Below are positions 43,979 to 53,570 of a stretch of DNA of 64,000 nucleotides, one piece after another. The stretch is from Burkholderia sp. Ax-1724 (GTDB taxonomy: Bacteria; Pseudomonadota; Gammaproteobacteria; Burkholderiales; Burkholderiaceae): positions 1 to 64,000 of the forward strand of contig NZ_VWWL01000023.1 of NCBI RefSeq assembly GCF_011752995.1, given 5' to 3'. The position numbers and the translations under genes were made by a program. A model generated the notes under the pieces. That model did no database searches and was not told where the DNA came from. It worked only from the letters and a program-made list of their open reading frames with translations. Numbering within the stretch: the first letter of the stretch is position 1; every line of letters begins with the position of its first letter.

Positions 43979-45400
43979 TCAAGGCCGCCGCATCCTGCAG
44001 ACGGTCGGCGCGATCGTGCGCTCGGCCGGCAGCGCCAACACCGTGCGGAATCCGTAGCCGGAGCCTTCGTTATCGAAACGCACGCCCGGCGTGCCGGCTT
44101 TGTCCATTTCCATTACGTAGAGGGGCTGGATCAGTTGATGATCGTCGGCGCGCATCCACGACGCGTGAAAGCCGTTGTCGAAACGGATGCCTTCGAGCGC
44201 CTTCGCAACCGCCGTCGGATCGGCGCTGCCGGCGCGGGTCATCGCAGCGGCGAGCGTTTCGATCATCAGCGGCATGCGCAGCACCGGGTAGTCGTCCTGC
44301 GCGGCCGGAAAGCGCGCGCGGAACGCCGCATACCACGCGTCCGAGGCCGCGCCGCCCGCGTTCGGATGCCAATCGGCCACCGCGATCACATGCCCCACGC
44401 CCGCGTCGCCGAGCGCCGCCGGCGCGCCAAGGCTGTTGCCGTAGAACGTGTAGAACTTCGTGTCGAGGCCCTGCTCGCGCGCCGCCTTGACGAGCAGCGT
44501 CAGGTCGTTGCCCCAGTTGCCGGTGATCACCGCGTCCGCGCCGCTCGCGCGAATCTTCGCGATATAGGGCGCGAAATCCTTCACGCGGCCGATCGGATGA
44601 AATTCATCGCCGACCACCGCGATGTCCGGGCGCTTCGCCGCGAGCGTCGAGCGCGCGAGGCTGCTCACGTCATGGCCGAAGCTGTAATCCTGATTCAGCA
44701 GATAGACCTTTTTCACGGCCTTGTCGCGCTCGATCACGTCGGCGAGCGCGGCCATGCGCATGCCCGCGTGCGCGTCGAAACGGAAGTGCCAGAAGCTGCA
44801 GTCCGCGTTGGTGAGCGCGGGGTCGTCGGCGGAATAGTTGAGGAACAGTTCGCGATTGTCCGGCTCGCGGCTGTTCTGCTTGTCGATCGCACCGATCAGC
44901 GCGGCCGCGACCGCCGAACTGTTGCCCTGCATGATGTAGCCGATATGGCGATCGGCGGCCGCGCGCAGTTGCGTGAGCGCTTCCTCGGTGCTGCCCTTGC
45001 TGTCGAGCACGACCAGTTCGAACGGATGCGCGCCGTCCGGGAGCTTCACGCCACCGCTCGCATTCACCTGCTCGACACCGAAGCGCAGATTGCGCTCGAC
45101 CGCCGCACCGGCATTCGCGAACGGACCGGACATGCCTTCGATCAGCGCAAGCTGGATCGGCTTGCCGGTGGGTTTGCCGGCGGACATGCCGGCTGCGTTG
45201 CTTGCAGACCTGCTCGTCGGTTTGCCCACCGCGCCCACGCCCGGCGTGACGGCCGCCGCCGTCACACTCGCGACCTGACCGGCCGCTGAACCAGCCGAAC
45301 CCGCCGCGACTGTCGCCACTGCACGAGCCGCGCTCGCCCCCGCCACCATCGAAACCGCCGTGAACGCCACCGCGGCCACCGCCCGTTGCCAGATCGCCAT
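43979..45400 (-). CDS. Branched-chain amino acid-type ABC transporter substrate-binding protein
   Basis: A 473-residue periplasmic protein. Residues 1-27 form a signal peptide (cleavage near ASA-ARA); a Gly/Ala/Thr-rich linker follows to about residue 78. The mature type I periplasmic-binding fold starts LALIEGMSGPFANAGAAVER and includes DYSFGHDVSSLARSTLAAKR and GNWGNDLTLLVKAAREQGL, typical of LivK/Peripla_BP_6 proteins. No permease or ATPase gene lies nearby, so it is an orphan subunit here. The ligand is unknown. Confidence 0.85.
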   Translation of the reverse strand: MAIWQRAVAAVAFTAVSMVAGASAARAVATVAAGSAGSAAGQVASVTAAAVTPGVGAVGKPTSRSASNAAGMSAGKPTGKPIQLALIEGMSGPFANAGAAVERNLRFGVEQVNASGGVKLPDGAHPFELVVLDSKGSTEEALTQLRAAADRHIGYIMQGNSSAVAAALIGAIDKQNSREPDNRELFLNYSADDPALTNADCSFWHFRFDAHAGMRMAALADVIERDKAVKKVYLLNQDYSFGHDVSSLARSTLAAKRPDIAVVGDEFHPIGRVKDFAPYIAKIRASGADAVITGNWGNDLTLLVKAAREQGLDTKFYTFYGNSLGAPAALGDAGVGHVIAVADWHPNAGGAASDAWYAAFRARFPAAQDDYPVLRMPLMIETLAAAMTRAGSADPTAVAKALEGIRFDNGFHASWMRADDHQLIQPLYVMEMDKAGTPGVRFDNEGSGYGFRTVLALPAERTIAPTVCRMRRP

Positions 45401-45588
45401 CGTTACTGTCCCGCCTGAATCTTCGAAGCGCGGATCATAGGACGCCGCGCACGGAATAGGCAAGCCGGCGCATCCGTTACCGTTCTGCTGGCGGATCATC
45501 ACGAAGCGCAGGTCTTTTGCGACAGCGCGTGTCAAAATAAAGCGTCTCGATGATAAAAACCGCTACTCAAACGCCATCGGAGGAATCC

Positions 45589-46140
45589 ATGCCGAATCAC
45601 CACCGCCGCGCGGCAGCCTCGATCGCGGCACCCGCCGGCATGCGCCTGCGCCGTGCCGCGCTGGTCTGTCTGAGCGCGCTGGCGCTTGCCGGCTGCGCGC
45701 AACCCTGGCAGCAATATCAGCCGGGTGCGGACGTATCGACGGTCATCGCGCGCCTCGGTCCGCCGCGCGAAACCTACGATCTGCCCGACGGCGGCAAGCG
45801 CCTGATGTGGCCGACCCAGCCGATGGGCGAAACCACCACCGCCGCCGACATCGATGCGGCCGGCAAGATCGTCAACATGCGCCAGGTGCTGCAGCCGAAT
45901 GAGTTCTACCGCGCCGAGATCGGCAAATGGACGCGCAGCGACGTGCTCGTGAACTTCGGCCGACCGGTCGAAACGGCATACTTCCCGCTCATGAAGCGCG
46001 AGGTCTGGACGTATCGCTATCTCGAAGACAACGTCTGGTACATGCTCTACAGCTTCTATTTCGACGACCAGGGCATCCTGCGGCTCACGCAGAAAACGCC
46101 GGACCCGTTGCACGACCCGGATCGCCGCAGCCTGTTCTGA
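45589..46140 (+). CDS. Outer-membrane lipoprotein, BamE/SmpA-like
   Basis: A 183-residue lipoprotein. An N-terminal Arg-rich stretch leads into a hydrophobic core ending in the lipobox LALAGC (Cys at about residue 37). The mature part contains two similar segments: PGADVSTVIARLGPPRETY and TRSDVLVNFGRPVETAYF. Each resembles the (G-x-x-x-x-V-x-x-x-L-G-x-P) motif of the SmpA/OmlA (BamE) fold. Position +2 is Ala, which favours outer-membrane sorting. GGAGG precedes the ATG at 45589. It is divergent from the binding-protein gene. Function unknown. Confidence 0.75.
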   Translation: MPNHHRRAAASIAAPAGMRLRRAALVCLSALALAGCAQPWQQYQPGADVSTVIARLGPPRETYDLPDGGKRLMWPTQPMGETTTAADIDAAGKIVNMRQVLQPNEFYRAEIGKWTRSDVLVNFGRPVETAYFPLMKREVWTYRYLEDNVWYMLYSFYFDDQGILRLTQKTPDPLHDPDRRSLF

Positions 46141-46242
46141 GCGAGGCTACGCGCGCCGCGAGGTTAGCTGCGGCACGCGGCAACAACGCAGTAACGCGAC
46201 GATCCTCGCCGCCCCCCCTTCCAGAACCACCGCGCCAAAAAA

Positions 46243-46274
46243 GAAGCCCCGTGCACTGAACCGCACGGGGCTTC
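46243..46274. terminator. Bidirectional terminator between lipoprotein gene and leuA
   Basis: GAAGCCCCGTGC and GCACGGGGCTTC are perfectly complementary around ACTGAACC. An A-run on the left gives a T-run for the minus strand, so leuA is well terminated; on the plus strand only CTTCTGCATT follows. Confidence 0.88.
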
Positions 46275-46295
46275 TGCATTACGGCACGCGCGCAA

Positions 46296-47849
46296 TCACA
46301 CGCCTTCCGAGCGCTGCGGATTCAGCTTGTCCGTATTCGAATACAGCTTGTTGAGCGCCGAGATATAAGCCTTCGCCGATGCCGCGACGATATCGGGATC
46401 GGTGCCCACGCCATTGACGATGCGCCCGCTCTTCGACAGCCGCACCGTCACCTCGCCCTGCGCCTGGGTGCCGGTCGTGATCGCGTTGACCGAGTACAGC
46501 AGCAGTTCCGAGCCGCTGCCCACTTCCGTTTCGATCGCGTTGAGCGTCGCATCGACGGGGCCGTTGCCGCGCGCCTCGCCGGTGATCTCCTTGCCCTCGA
46601 CCGAGAACACGACCTTCGCATGCGGCTGCTCGCCGGTTTCCGAGTGCTGCGACATCGACAGGAATTTGTAGTGCTCCTTCTCCTGCGCCTGCGCCGATTC
46701 CTCGTTGACGATCGCGATAATGTCCTCGTCGAAGATTTCCGCCTTGCGGTCGGCCAGTTCCTTGAAGCGCGCGAAAGCGGCGTTCAGTTCGGCCTCGCTA
46801 TCGAGCGCGATGCCGAGTTCCTGCAAACGCTGCTTGAACGCGTTGCGGCCCGACAGCTTGCCGAGCACGATCTTGTTCGCGGTCCAGCCCACGTCTTCGG
46901 CGCGCATGATTTCGTAGGTGTCGCGCGCCTTCAGCACGCCGTCCTGATGGATGCCCGACGCATGCGCGAACGCGTTCGCGCCGACCACCGCCTTGTTCGG
47001 CTGCACGACGAAACCGGTGATCTGCGAGACGAGCTTCGAGGCCGGCACGATCTGCGTCGTGTCGAGACCGACGTCGAGGCCGAAGTAATCCTTGCGGGTC
47101 TTCACCGCCATCACGATTTCTTCGAGCGAGGTATTGCCCGCGCGCTCGCCGAGACCGTTGATCGTGCACTCGACCTGACGCGCGCCGCCAAGCTGCACGC
47201 CGGCGAGCGAATTCGCCACCGCCATGCCGAGGTCGTTATGGCAATGCACCGAGAACACCGCCTTGTGCGAGTTCGGAATGCGTTCGCGCAGCGTCTTGAC
47301 GAGCTGGCCGTACAGTTCCGGCACGCCGTAGCCGACCGTGTCCGCGATGTTGATCGTGGTCGCACCCTCGGCGATCACCGCTTCGAGCACGCGGCACAGG
47401 AAGTCCATGTCGGAGCGGCTGCCGTCTTCGGGCGAGAACTCGACGTCGTCGGTGAATTTGCGCGCGAAACGCACCGCGAGTTTCGCCTGCTCGAACACCT
47501 GCTCCGACGTCATGCGCAGCTTCTTTTCCATGTGCAGCGGCGACGTCGCGATGAACGTGTGGATGCGGAAGTGATCGGCCGGCTTGAGCGCGTCGGCGGC
47601 GCGCTGGATGTCCTTGTCGTTCGCGCGCGCGAGCGAGCAGACCGTGCTGTCCTTCACGAGGCCCGCGATCGTGTGGATCGCGTCGAAGTCGCCGTTCGAG
47701 CTGGCCGCGAAGCCGGCTTCGATCACGTCGACTTTCATCCGCTCGAGTTGCTTGGCGATGCGGATCTTTTCTTCCTTCGTCATCGATGCCCCCGGCGATT
47801 GCTCGCCGTCGCGCAACGTGGTGTCGAAAATGATCAGTTTGTCGGACAT
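46296..47849 (-). CDS. leuA: 2-isopropylmalate synthase
   Basis: A 517-residue enzyme that condenses acetyl-CoA with 2-oxoisovalerate, the first committed step of leucine synthesis. FDTTLRDGEQSPGASMT holds the metal Asp and the catalytic Arg; VHCHNDLGMAVANSL and GLGERAGNTSLEEIVMA are metal and substrate motifs. The C-terminal LeuA dimer/regulatory domain (about residues 390-510) is complete, so leucine feedback should apply. The ATG at 47849 follows GAGGAGG. It lies 384 bases downstream of pssA, with its own promoter. Confidence 0.96.
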   Translation of the reverse strand: MSDKLIIFDTTLRDGEQSPGASMTKEEKIRIAKQLERMKVDVIEAGFAASSNGDFDAIHTIAGLVKDSTVCSLARANDKDIQRAADALKPADHFRIHTFIATSPLHMEKKLRMTSEQVFEQAKLAVRFARKFTDDVEFSPEDGSRSDMDFLCRVLEAVIAEGATTINIADTVGYGVPELYGQLVKTLRERIPNSHKAVFSVHCHNDLGMAVANSLAGVQLGGARQVECTINGLGERAGNTSLEEIVMAVKTRKDYFGLDVGLDTTQIVPASKLVSQITGFVVQPNKAVVGANAFAHASGIHQDGVLKARDTYEIMRAEDVGWTANKIVLGKLSGRNAFKQRLQELGIALDSEAELNAAFARFKELADRKAEIFDEDIIAIVNEESAQAQEKEHYKFLSMSQHSETGEQPHAKVVFSVEGKEITGEARGNGPVDATLNAIETEVGSGSELLLYSVNAITTGTQAQGEVTVRLSKSGRIVNGVGTDPDIVAASAKAYISALNKLYSNTDKLNPQRSEGV

Positions 47850-48067
47850 ATCGGGCCTCCTCGGGAGTCGTTCGGATGTGGGGATAGGATGTTTGATTCG
47901 GCGATTGGCGTGGCCGCTCGCGAGGCACGTTTGCGAAGGTCGCGACCGACGCGAACGGAGCGCAACAGCGCATCGAGGCGAGAATGAAGCATGGCGGCGC
48001 GGCGCTCGGCTCGATGACGAGGCGCGGGCCGAGCCCGGACGGCCACGCAAAACGCACTTATCCGACG

Positions 48068-48096
48068 ACTATAGCGGCATTCAACGGGCCGCGCAA
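48068..48096 (-). promoter_or_regulatory. Candidate leuA promoter
   Basis: On the minus strand TTGCGC (48096-48091) and TATAGT (48073-48068) are 17 bases apart. This predicts a leader of about 210 bases before leuA. The rest of the 384-base gap holds the pssA terminator; I saw no convincing leucine-rich leader peptide or attenuator. Confidence 0.5.
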
Positions 48097-48170
48097 TGCG
48101 CGCCGGAGCGGCCCGCGGCGGGGTCGGCGCAGGGCTCCGCAGCAGGCTGCACGCGTAGGCCGGGAAACGA

Positions 48171-48198
48171 AAAACGGCAGCCCTCGGGCTGCCGTTTT
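48171..48198. terminator. Terminator after pssA
   Basis: AAAACGGCAGCC and GGCTGCCGTTTT are complementary around CTCG, followed by T/C-rich sequence on either strand. It lies 36 bases past the pssA stop. Confidence 0.87.
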
Positions 48199-48233
48199 CT
48201 CATGACGCCGACGCGCCAGCGCGGGCTCAAACC

Positions 48234-49103
48234 TTACCGGTCGCGCGTCGCCGAGCGCGCCGGATTGGCCCTGCCGCGCACCGCCTGATAAGCCCAGAAC
48301 ACGTAGCCGGACAGACCGTACAGCACGAACAGGCCGAACAGCATCAGCGGCGGATCGGACGACACGAGCACGAACGCGACCACCACGAGCAGGATCACGC
48401 CGAACGGCACGCGATGCCGCACGTCGAGCGCCTTGCCGCTGTAGAACGGTGCGTTCGACACCATCGTCACGCCCGCGTAGATGGTCAGCACGAAGGCGAC
48501 CCACGGCAACCAGACGAGCTTCAGCGGCACGCGGTTGTCAGTGGCGAGCCACACGAAACCGGCGATCAGCGCCGCCGCGGCCGGGCTCGGCATGCCCTGG
48601 AAGAAACGCTTGTCGACCACGCCGATGTTCGTGTTGAAACGCGCGAGCCGCAGCGCCGCGCCCGAGCAATAGACGAACGCCGCGAGCCAGCCCCAGCGGC
48701 CGAGGTCTTTCAGGACCCACTCGTACATGACGAGCGCCGGCGCGACGCCGAACGACACCATGTCCGACAGGCTGTCGAACTGCTCGCCGAAGGCGCTTTG
48801 CGTATGCGTCATGCGCGCGACGCGGCCGTCCATGCCGTCGAGCACCATCGCGACGAAGATCGCGATCGCCGCGATTTCGAAGCGTACGTTCATCGCCTGC
48901 ACGACGGCGAAGAAGCCGCAGAACAGCGCCGCCGTGGTGAACGCGTTCGGCAGCAGATAGATGCCGCGTTTTCTGAGGAACTGCTGACGCTGCGCGCGCC
49001 GGCTCTCGACAGCCGACGGCTCCGTCACGATCGGCTTGTTGCGGCGAAACGGCCGTGGCAGCGGTCCGTTGTTACGGGGTCGACGCGGTTTGAATGCGGC
49101 CAT
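48234..49103 (-). CDS. pssA: CDP-diacylglycerol-serine O-phosphatidyltransferase
   Basis: A 289-residue membrane enzyme making phosphatidylserine. The CDP-alcohol phosphatidyltransferase motif reads DGMDGRVARMTHTQSAFGEQ followed by FDSLSD (about residues 88-114). Six or more hydrophobic segments follow the Arg-rich N-terminus. It belongs to the type II membrane group rather than the soluble E. coli type. It is 24 bases downstream of psd and the two act in sequence. Confidence 0.94.
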   Translation of the reverse strand: MAAFKPRRPRNNGPLPRPFRRNKPIVTEPSAVESRRAQRQQFLRKRGIYLLPNAFTTAALFCGFFAVVQAMNVRFEIAAIAIFVAMVLDGMDGRVARMTHTQSAFGEQFDSLSDMVSFGVAPALVMYEWVLKDLGRWGWLAAFVYCSGAALRLARFNTNIGVVDKRFFQGMPSPAAAALIAGFVWLATDNRVPLKLVWLPWVAFVLTIYAGVTMVSNAPFYSGKALDVRHRVPFGVILLVVVAFVLVSSDPPLMLFGLFVLYGLSGYVFWAYQAVRGRANPARSATRDR

Positions 49104-49127
49104 TCGGACAACCTCCTGTATGCCGCT

Positions 49128-49766
49128 TTACAGCTCGGCGAGGATCGTGGACGACGCCGACACCTTCTCGCCGATCGACACGCGCGGACGGCTGCCCACC
49201 GGCAGATACACGTCGACGCGCGAACCGAAGCGGATGAACCCGTAACGCTGGCCGCGCGTAAGCGGCTCGCCGGCACGGACGTAGCAGAGAATGCGTCGCG
49301 CGATCAGCCCGGCGATCTGCACCGAGGTCACGGTCTGGCCGCCGGCCATTTCGATCACGATCGCATTGCGCTCGTTTTCGAGCGAGGCTTTATCGACCGC
49401 CGCGTTCAGATACGCGCCGGGAAAGTATTCGACCTTCGAGATCGCGCCGTCGACCGGCGAGCGCTGCGAGTGGACGTTGAACACGTTCATGAACACGCTG
49501 ATTTTCAGCGCCTCGCGATTCGCATAAGGGTCATGCGCGGTTTCGACCGCGACGATGCGGCCGTCGGCGGGACACAGTACCGCGTTGGCCTGGGTCGGAA
49601 TCGGACGGGCCGGGTCGCGGAAGAACTGCACGACGAACAACAGGATCAGCCAGAAGATCCACGCAATGCCGAACCCCGCGAAGGCGTGAACCAGTAAGGC
49701 AACGACGGCCGCGATGGCGATGAACGGCCAGCCTTCTCGCGCGATGATCGGATGAGGGTAATTCAT
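49128..49766 (-). CDS. psd: Phosphatidylserine decarboxylase proenzyme
   Basis: A 212-residue pyruvoyl enzyme that makes phosphatidylethanolamine. Two N-terminal hydrophobic segments anchor it. VFMNVFNVHSQRSPVDG is the conserved His region, and RFGSRVDVYLP contains the Gly-Ser self-cleavage site that makes the pyruvoyl group. The length fits the short, archaeal-like Psd group common in Burkholderia. The ATG at 49766 follows the ilvC terminator; pssA follows. Confidence 0.93.
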   Translation of the reverse strand: MNYPHPIIAREGWPFIAIAAVVALLVHAFAGFGIAWIFWLILLFVVQFFRDPARPIPTQANAVLCPADGRIVAVETAHDPYANREALKISVFMNVFNVHSQRSPVDGAISKVEYFPGAYLNAAVDKASLENERNAIVIEMAGGQTVTSVQIAGLIARRILCYVRAGEPLTRGQRYGFIRFGSRVDVYLPVGSRPRVSIGEKVSASSTILAEL

Positions 49767-49803
49767 GGATGGCTTCTGTGTTTTTGTAAAACCGTAGGAT
49801 AGC

Positions 49804-49842
49804 AAAAGCCGCCCAGGGTTCAGCACCCTTGGACGGCTTTTT
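49804..49842. terminator. Terminator between ilvC and psd
   Basis: The arms AAAGCCGCCCAGGGT and ACCCTTGGACGGCTTT (one mismatch and a bulge) surround TCAGC and are flanked by A-runs and T-runs. It lies 57 bases past the ilvC stop on the minus strand. Confidence 0.8.
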
Positions 49843-49898
49843 GACTGGTCCGGCCGCCGCGCCGAAGCGCCGCGCCGGACCTCGTTGCGTCGCGACGC

Positions 49899-50915
49899 TT
49901 AGTTCTTCGACTGGTCGACGAGCTTGTTCTTCGCGATCCACGGCATCATCGCGCGCAGCTTCGAGCCGACCTGCTCGATCTGGTGCTCGGCCGTCAGGCG
50001 GCGGCGCGATTGCAGCGTCGGTGCGCCAGCCTTGTTCTCGATGATGAAGCTCTTCGCGTACTCGCCGGTCTGGATGTCGGTCAGCACGGCCTTCATCGCC
50101 TTCTTCGTTTCAGCGGTCACGATGCGCGGACCCGTCACGTACTCGCCGTACTCGGCGTTGTTCGAGATCGAGTAGTTCATGTTCGCGATGCCGCCTTCGT
50201 AGATCAGGTCGACGATCAGCTTCAGTTCGTGCAGGCACTCGAAGTACGCCATTTCCGGCGCGTAACCCGCTTCGACCAGCGTTTCGAAGCCGGCCTTGAT
50301 CAGGTCGACGGTACCGCCGCACAGCACGGCCTGCTCGCCGAACAGGTCGGTTTCGGTTTCTTCGCGGAAGTTCGTTTCGATGATGCCGGCACGGCCGCCG
50401 CCGTTAGCCGCTGCATACGACAAAGCGATGTCGCGCGCTGCGCCCGACTTGTCCTGGGCAACCGCGATCAGGTGCGGCACGCCGCCACCTTGCGAGTAGG
50501 TGCCGCGCACCGTGTGGCCCGGTGCCTTCGGCGCGATCATGATGACGTCGAGGTCGGCGCGCGGGATCACCTGGCCGTAGTGCACGTTGAAGCCGTGCGC
50601 GAACGCGAGCGCCGCGCCCTGCTTGATGTTCGCGTGAACTTCCTTCGCGTACACGTCGGCGATCTGCTCGTCCGGCAGCAGCATCATGACGACGTCCGCG
50701 CCCTTGACCGCTTCCGCGACTTCCTTCACTTGCAGGCCGGCGTTCTCGGCCTTGCTCCACGATGCGCCGCCCTTGCGCAGACCGACCGTGATGTTCACGC
50801 CGCTTTCCTTCAGGTTCAGCGCGTGCGCATGGCCTTGCGAGCCATAGCCGATGATGGTGACCTGCTTGCCCTTGATGAGGGAGAGATCGGCGTCCTTGTC
50901 GTAGAAAACTTTCAT
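49899..50915 (-). CDS. ilvC: Ketol-acid reductoisomerase (class I)
   Basis: A 338-residue enzyme of isoleucine and valine synthesis. GYGSQGHAHALNLKESG binds NADPH; LLPDEQIADVY and PKAPGHTVRGTYSQGGGVPH follow, and the knotted C-terminal domain contains EQAVLCGGTVDLIKAGFETL. Length marks it as class I. It isomerises and reduces acetolactate with Mg2+. It is third in the ilvI-ilvH-ilvC unit, 140 bases after ilvH. Confidence 0.97.
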   Translation of the reverse strand: MKVFYDKDADLSLIKGKQVTIIGYGSQGHAHALNLKESGVNITVGLRKGGASWSKAENAGLQVKEVAEAVKGADVVMMLLPDEQIADVYAKEVHANIKQGAALAFAHGFNVHYGQVIPRADLDVIMIAPKAPGHTVRGTYSQGGGVPHLIAVAQDKSGAARDIALSYAAANGGGRAGIIETNFREETETDLFGEQAVLCGGTVDLIKAGFETLVEAGYAPEMAYFECLHELKLIVDLIYEGGIANMNYSISNNAEYGEYVTGPRIVTAETKKAMKAVLTDIQTGEYAKSFIIENKAGAPTLQSRRRLTAEHQIEQVGSKLRAMMPWIAKNKLVDQSKN

Positions 50916-51055
50916 GTCGGTTCCTTGGCTAGATTCGATGATTCAGGAAATTCAGGTACTGCGAATAATGTGCTGCGAGCCGGGTTCGAAGTGAGCTGCC
51001 CGGCCTTATGATCGTGACGCCAGCTCACGGCGTCGAAACAGGAAAGCGCCGCGTA

Positions 51056-51547
51056 TCAGACCTTCAGGATGCGCTCGCCGCGCCCGATGCCCGAGCCGCC
51101 CGTGCGGACCGTCTCGAGAATCGCCGTGGAATCGAGCCCTTCGATGAAGGCGTCGAGCTTGTCGCTCGCCCCCGTCAGTTCGATCGTGTAGGTCTTTTCG
51201 GTGACGTCGATGATGCGGCCGCGGAAAATATCCGACATCCGCTTCATCTCCTCACGCTCCTTGCCGACCGCCCTCACCTTGATCAGCATCAGCTCGCGCT
51301 CGATGTGGGCGCCCTCGGTAAGGTCGACCACTTTCACCACCTCGATCAGGCGGTTCAGATGCTTCGTGATCTGTTCGATCACGTCGTCCGAGCCAATGGA
51401 GACGATGGTCATGCGCGACAGCGAACGGTCTTCGGTCGGAGCCACCGTCAAGGTTTCGATGTTGTAGCCGCGTGCCGAGAAAAGCCCCACCACGCGCGAC
51501 AGCGCGCCCGGTTCGTTTTCCAGCAGGACGGAAATAATGTGTCTCAT
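51056..51547 (-). CDS. ilvH: Acetolactate synthase small subunit
   Basis: A 163-residue regulatory subunit. The N-terminal ACT domain starts MRHIISVLLENEPGALSRVV and contains GYNIETLTVAPTEDRSLSRM; the C-terminal domain ends in the conserved ARG-like VRTGGSGIGRGE. Valine binds at the ACT interface and inhibits the large subunit. It is 111 bases downstream of ilvI, so it is almost surely in the same operon. Confidence 0.96.
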   Translation of the reverse strand: MRHIISVLLENEPGALSRVVGLFSARGYNIETLTVAPTEDRSLSRMTIVSIGSDDVIEQITKHLNRLIEVVKVVDLTEGAHIERELMLIKVRAVGKEREEMKRMSDIFRGRIIDVTEKTYTIELTGASDKLDAFIEGLDSTAILETVRTGGSGIGRGERILKV

Positions 51548-51658
51548 GTTTCGCTTCTTCCAGATGTTTTGTCGATGTCCGCGAGCGACGCGACGCCGCT
51601 TCGTTTGCCCTCGCCCTTTTTGAAGGCGCGCATGACGAAGCCGGCAGCCTGGCCGTCG

Positions 51659-53422
51659 TTATAGATCTTCCGAACCCATGAGCATCTCGGTGATGCCCTT
51701 GCCGGCCTGAACCATCGGCCAGACGTTTTCGGTCGGATCGGTCTGGAAGTCGAGAAACACCGCGCGATCCTTGAGGCGCAACGCTTCCTTCAGCGCCGGC
51801 TCGACATCGGCCGTGCGCTCGATGCGCATGCCGACGTGGCCGTACGCTTCGGCGAGCTTCACGAAGTCCGGCAGCGCATCCATGTACGAATGCGAATAGC
51901 GCTTGCTGTATTCGATCTGCTGCCACTGGCGCACCATGCCCAGATAGCGGTTGTTCAGCGAAAGAATCTTGACCGGGAGGTCGTACTGCTTGCAGGTCGA
52001 CAGCTCCTGGATGCACATCTGGATCGAGCCTTCGCCCGTGATGCACAGCACGTCGTCGTTCGGGTGAGCCATCTTCACGCCCATCGCGGCCGGCAGGCCG
52101 AAGCCCATCGTGCCGAGGCCGCCGGAGTTGATCCAGCGACGCGGCTTGTTGAACTTATAGAACTGCGCGGCCCACATCTGGTGCTGGCCGACGTCGGAAC
52201 ACACGAAGGCATTGCCGTCGGTCAGCTCCCACGCCTTTTCGACCACGTACTGCGGCTTGATGACGTCGCTCTTGCGGTCGAACTTGAGGCAGTCTTTCGC
52301 GCGCCAGCCTTCGATGTCCTTCCACCAGTCGGCGAGCGCCACGGTGTCCGGGCCATGCTCGGCCGTCTGCAACTGTTCGATCAGCTCCTTCAGCACTTCC
52401 TTCACGTCGCCGACGATCGGAATGTCGACCTTGACGCGCTTGGAAATGGAGGAAGGATCGATGTCGATATGGATGATCTTGCGCGGCCGCGAGGCGAAGT
52501 GCGCCGGGTCGCCGATCACGCGGTCGTCGAAGCGCGCACCGATCGCGATCAGCACGTCGCAGTGCTGCATCGCCATGTTGGCTTCGTACGTGCCGTGCAT
52601 GCCGAGCATGCCGAGGAATTTCTTGTCGCTCGAACGGTAGCCGCCCAGACCCATCAGCGTGTTGGTGACCGGATAGCCGAGCAGATCGGCGAACTGGTTC
52701 AGCTCGCGCGAGGCGTCCGCGAGAATGATGCCGCCGCCGGTGTAGATGTACGGGCGCTTCGCCGACAACAGCAGCGAGACCGCCTTGCGGATCTGACCGG
52801 AGTGGCCCTTCGTGACGGGGTTGTACGAGCGCAGCGACACGCTCCGGATCGGCTCGTACTGGCACGGCGCCTTCGACACGTCCTTCGGAATGTCGATCAG
52901 CACGGGGCCGGGGCGGCCGGTACGGGCAATGTAGAACGCTTTCTTGACGGTGGCAGCGAGATCGCGCACGTCCTTCACGAGGAAGTTGTGCTTCACGCAG
53001 GGACGCGTGATACCGACCGTGTCGCACTCCTGGAACGCATCCTGACCGATCGCGGCAGTCGGCACCTGGCCGCTGATCACCACCATCGGGATCGAATCCA
53101 TGTAGGCGGTGGCGATGCCGGTCACCGCATTGGTGACACCGGGGCCGGACGTCACGAGACATACGCCGACCTTGCCGGTGGAACGCGCATAGGCGTCGGC
53201 AGCATGCACGGCAGCCTGTTCGTGGCGCACGAGCACATGCTGGAATTTGTCCTGCTTGTACAGCTCGTCGTAAATGTAGAGTACCGAGCCGCCGGGATAG
53301 CCCCAGATGAACTCGACGTCTTCGTCGGCCAGTGCCTTCATGAGCACGGTGGCGCCGATAGAGTCGGCTTCGTGGAGAGGGGTCGTATCCGACGTGGAGA
53401 ATTCCGCGCTGGGCATATTCAT
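51659..53422 (-). CDS. ilvI: Acetolactate synthase large subunit (biosynthetic, ThDP-dependent)
   Basis: A 587-residue ThDP and FAD enzyme making 2-acetolactate or 2-aceto-2-hydroxybutyrate. FIWGYPGGSVLYIYDEL starts the PYR domain, with the catalytic Glu in VRHEQAAVHAADAYAR. GLGTMGFGLPAAMGVKMA precedes the ThDP motif, which reads ITGEGSIQM (Glu where Asp is usual), followed by LSLNNRYLGMV. I use the ATG at 53422 (MNMPSAEF), with AAAGG upstream. Confidence 0.95.
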   Translation of the reverse strand: MNMPSAEFSTSDTTPLHEADSIGATVLMKALADEDVEFIWGYPGGSVLYIYDELYKQDKFQHVLVRHEQAAVHAADAYARSTGKVGVCLVTSGPGVTNAVTGIATAYMDSIPMVVISGQVPTAAIGQDAFQECDTVGITRPCVKHNFLVKDVRDLAATVKKAFYIARTGRPGPVLIDIPKDVSKAPCQYEPIRSVSLRSYNPVTKGHSGQIRKAVSLLLSAKRPYIYTGGGIILADASRELNQFADLLGYPVTNTLMGLGGYRSSDKKFLGMLGMHGTYEANMAMQHCDVLIAIGARFDDRVIGDPAHFASRPRKIIHIDIDPSSISKRVKVDIPIVGDVKEVLKELIEQLQTAEHGPDTVALADWWKDIEGWRAKDCLKFDRKSDVIKPQYVVEKAWELTDGNAFVCSDVGQHQMWAAQFYKFNKPRRWINSGGLGTMGFGLPAAMGVKMAHPNDDVLCITGEGSIQMCIQELSTCKQYDLPVKILSLNNRYLGMVRQWQQIEYSKRYSHSYMDALPDFVKLAEAYGHVGMRIERTADVEPALKEALRLKDRAVFLDFQTDPTENVWPMVQAGKGITEMLMGSEDL

Positions 53423-53570
53423 TGATTGACCTTTCGAATTTTCGGCAAAAAATTGATCGGGTGCTCTCTGCCGGGCTCGTGACTCGGGTTCAAGCGGCGC
53501 GTCCAGTTGACAGGCGGGCTTCTTGGGCCACACCTCAATTGAGACAACTCACTTATGTTGCGAACCAGCG

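Noticed and set aside
47834..47992. A short reading frame in the leuA leader starting MLHSRLDALL, considered as a leucine leader peptide
   Set aside because: Its leucine codons are not consecutive, it has no ribosome site, and no alternative hairpins of an attenuator are visible.
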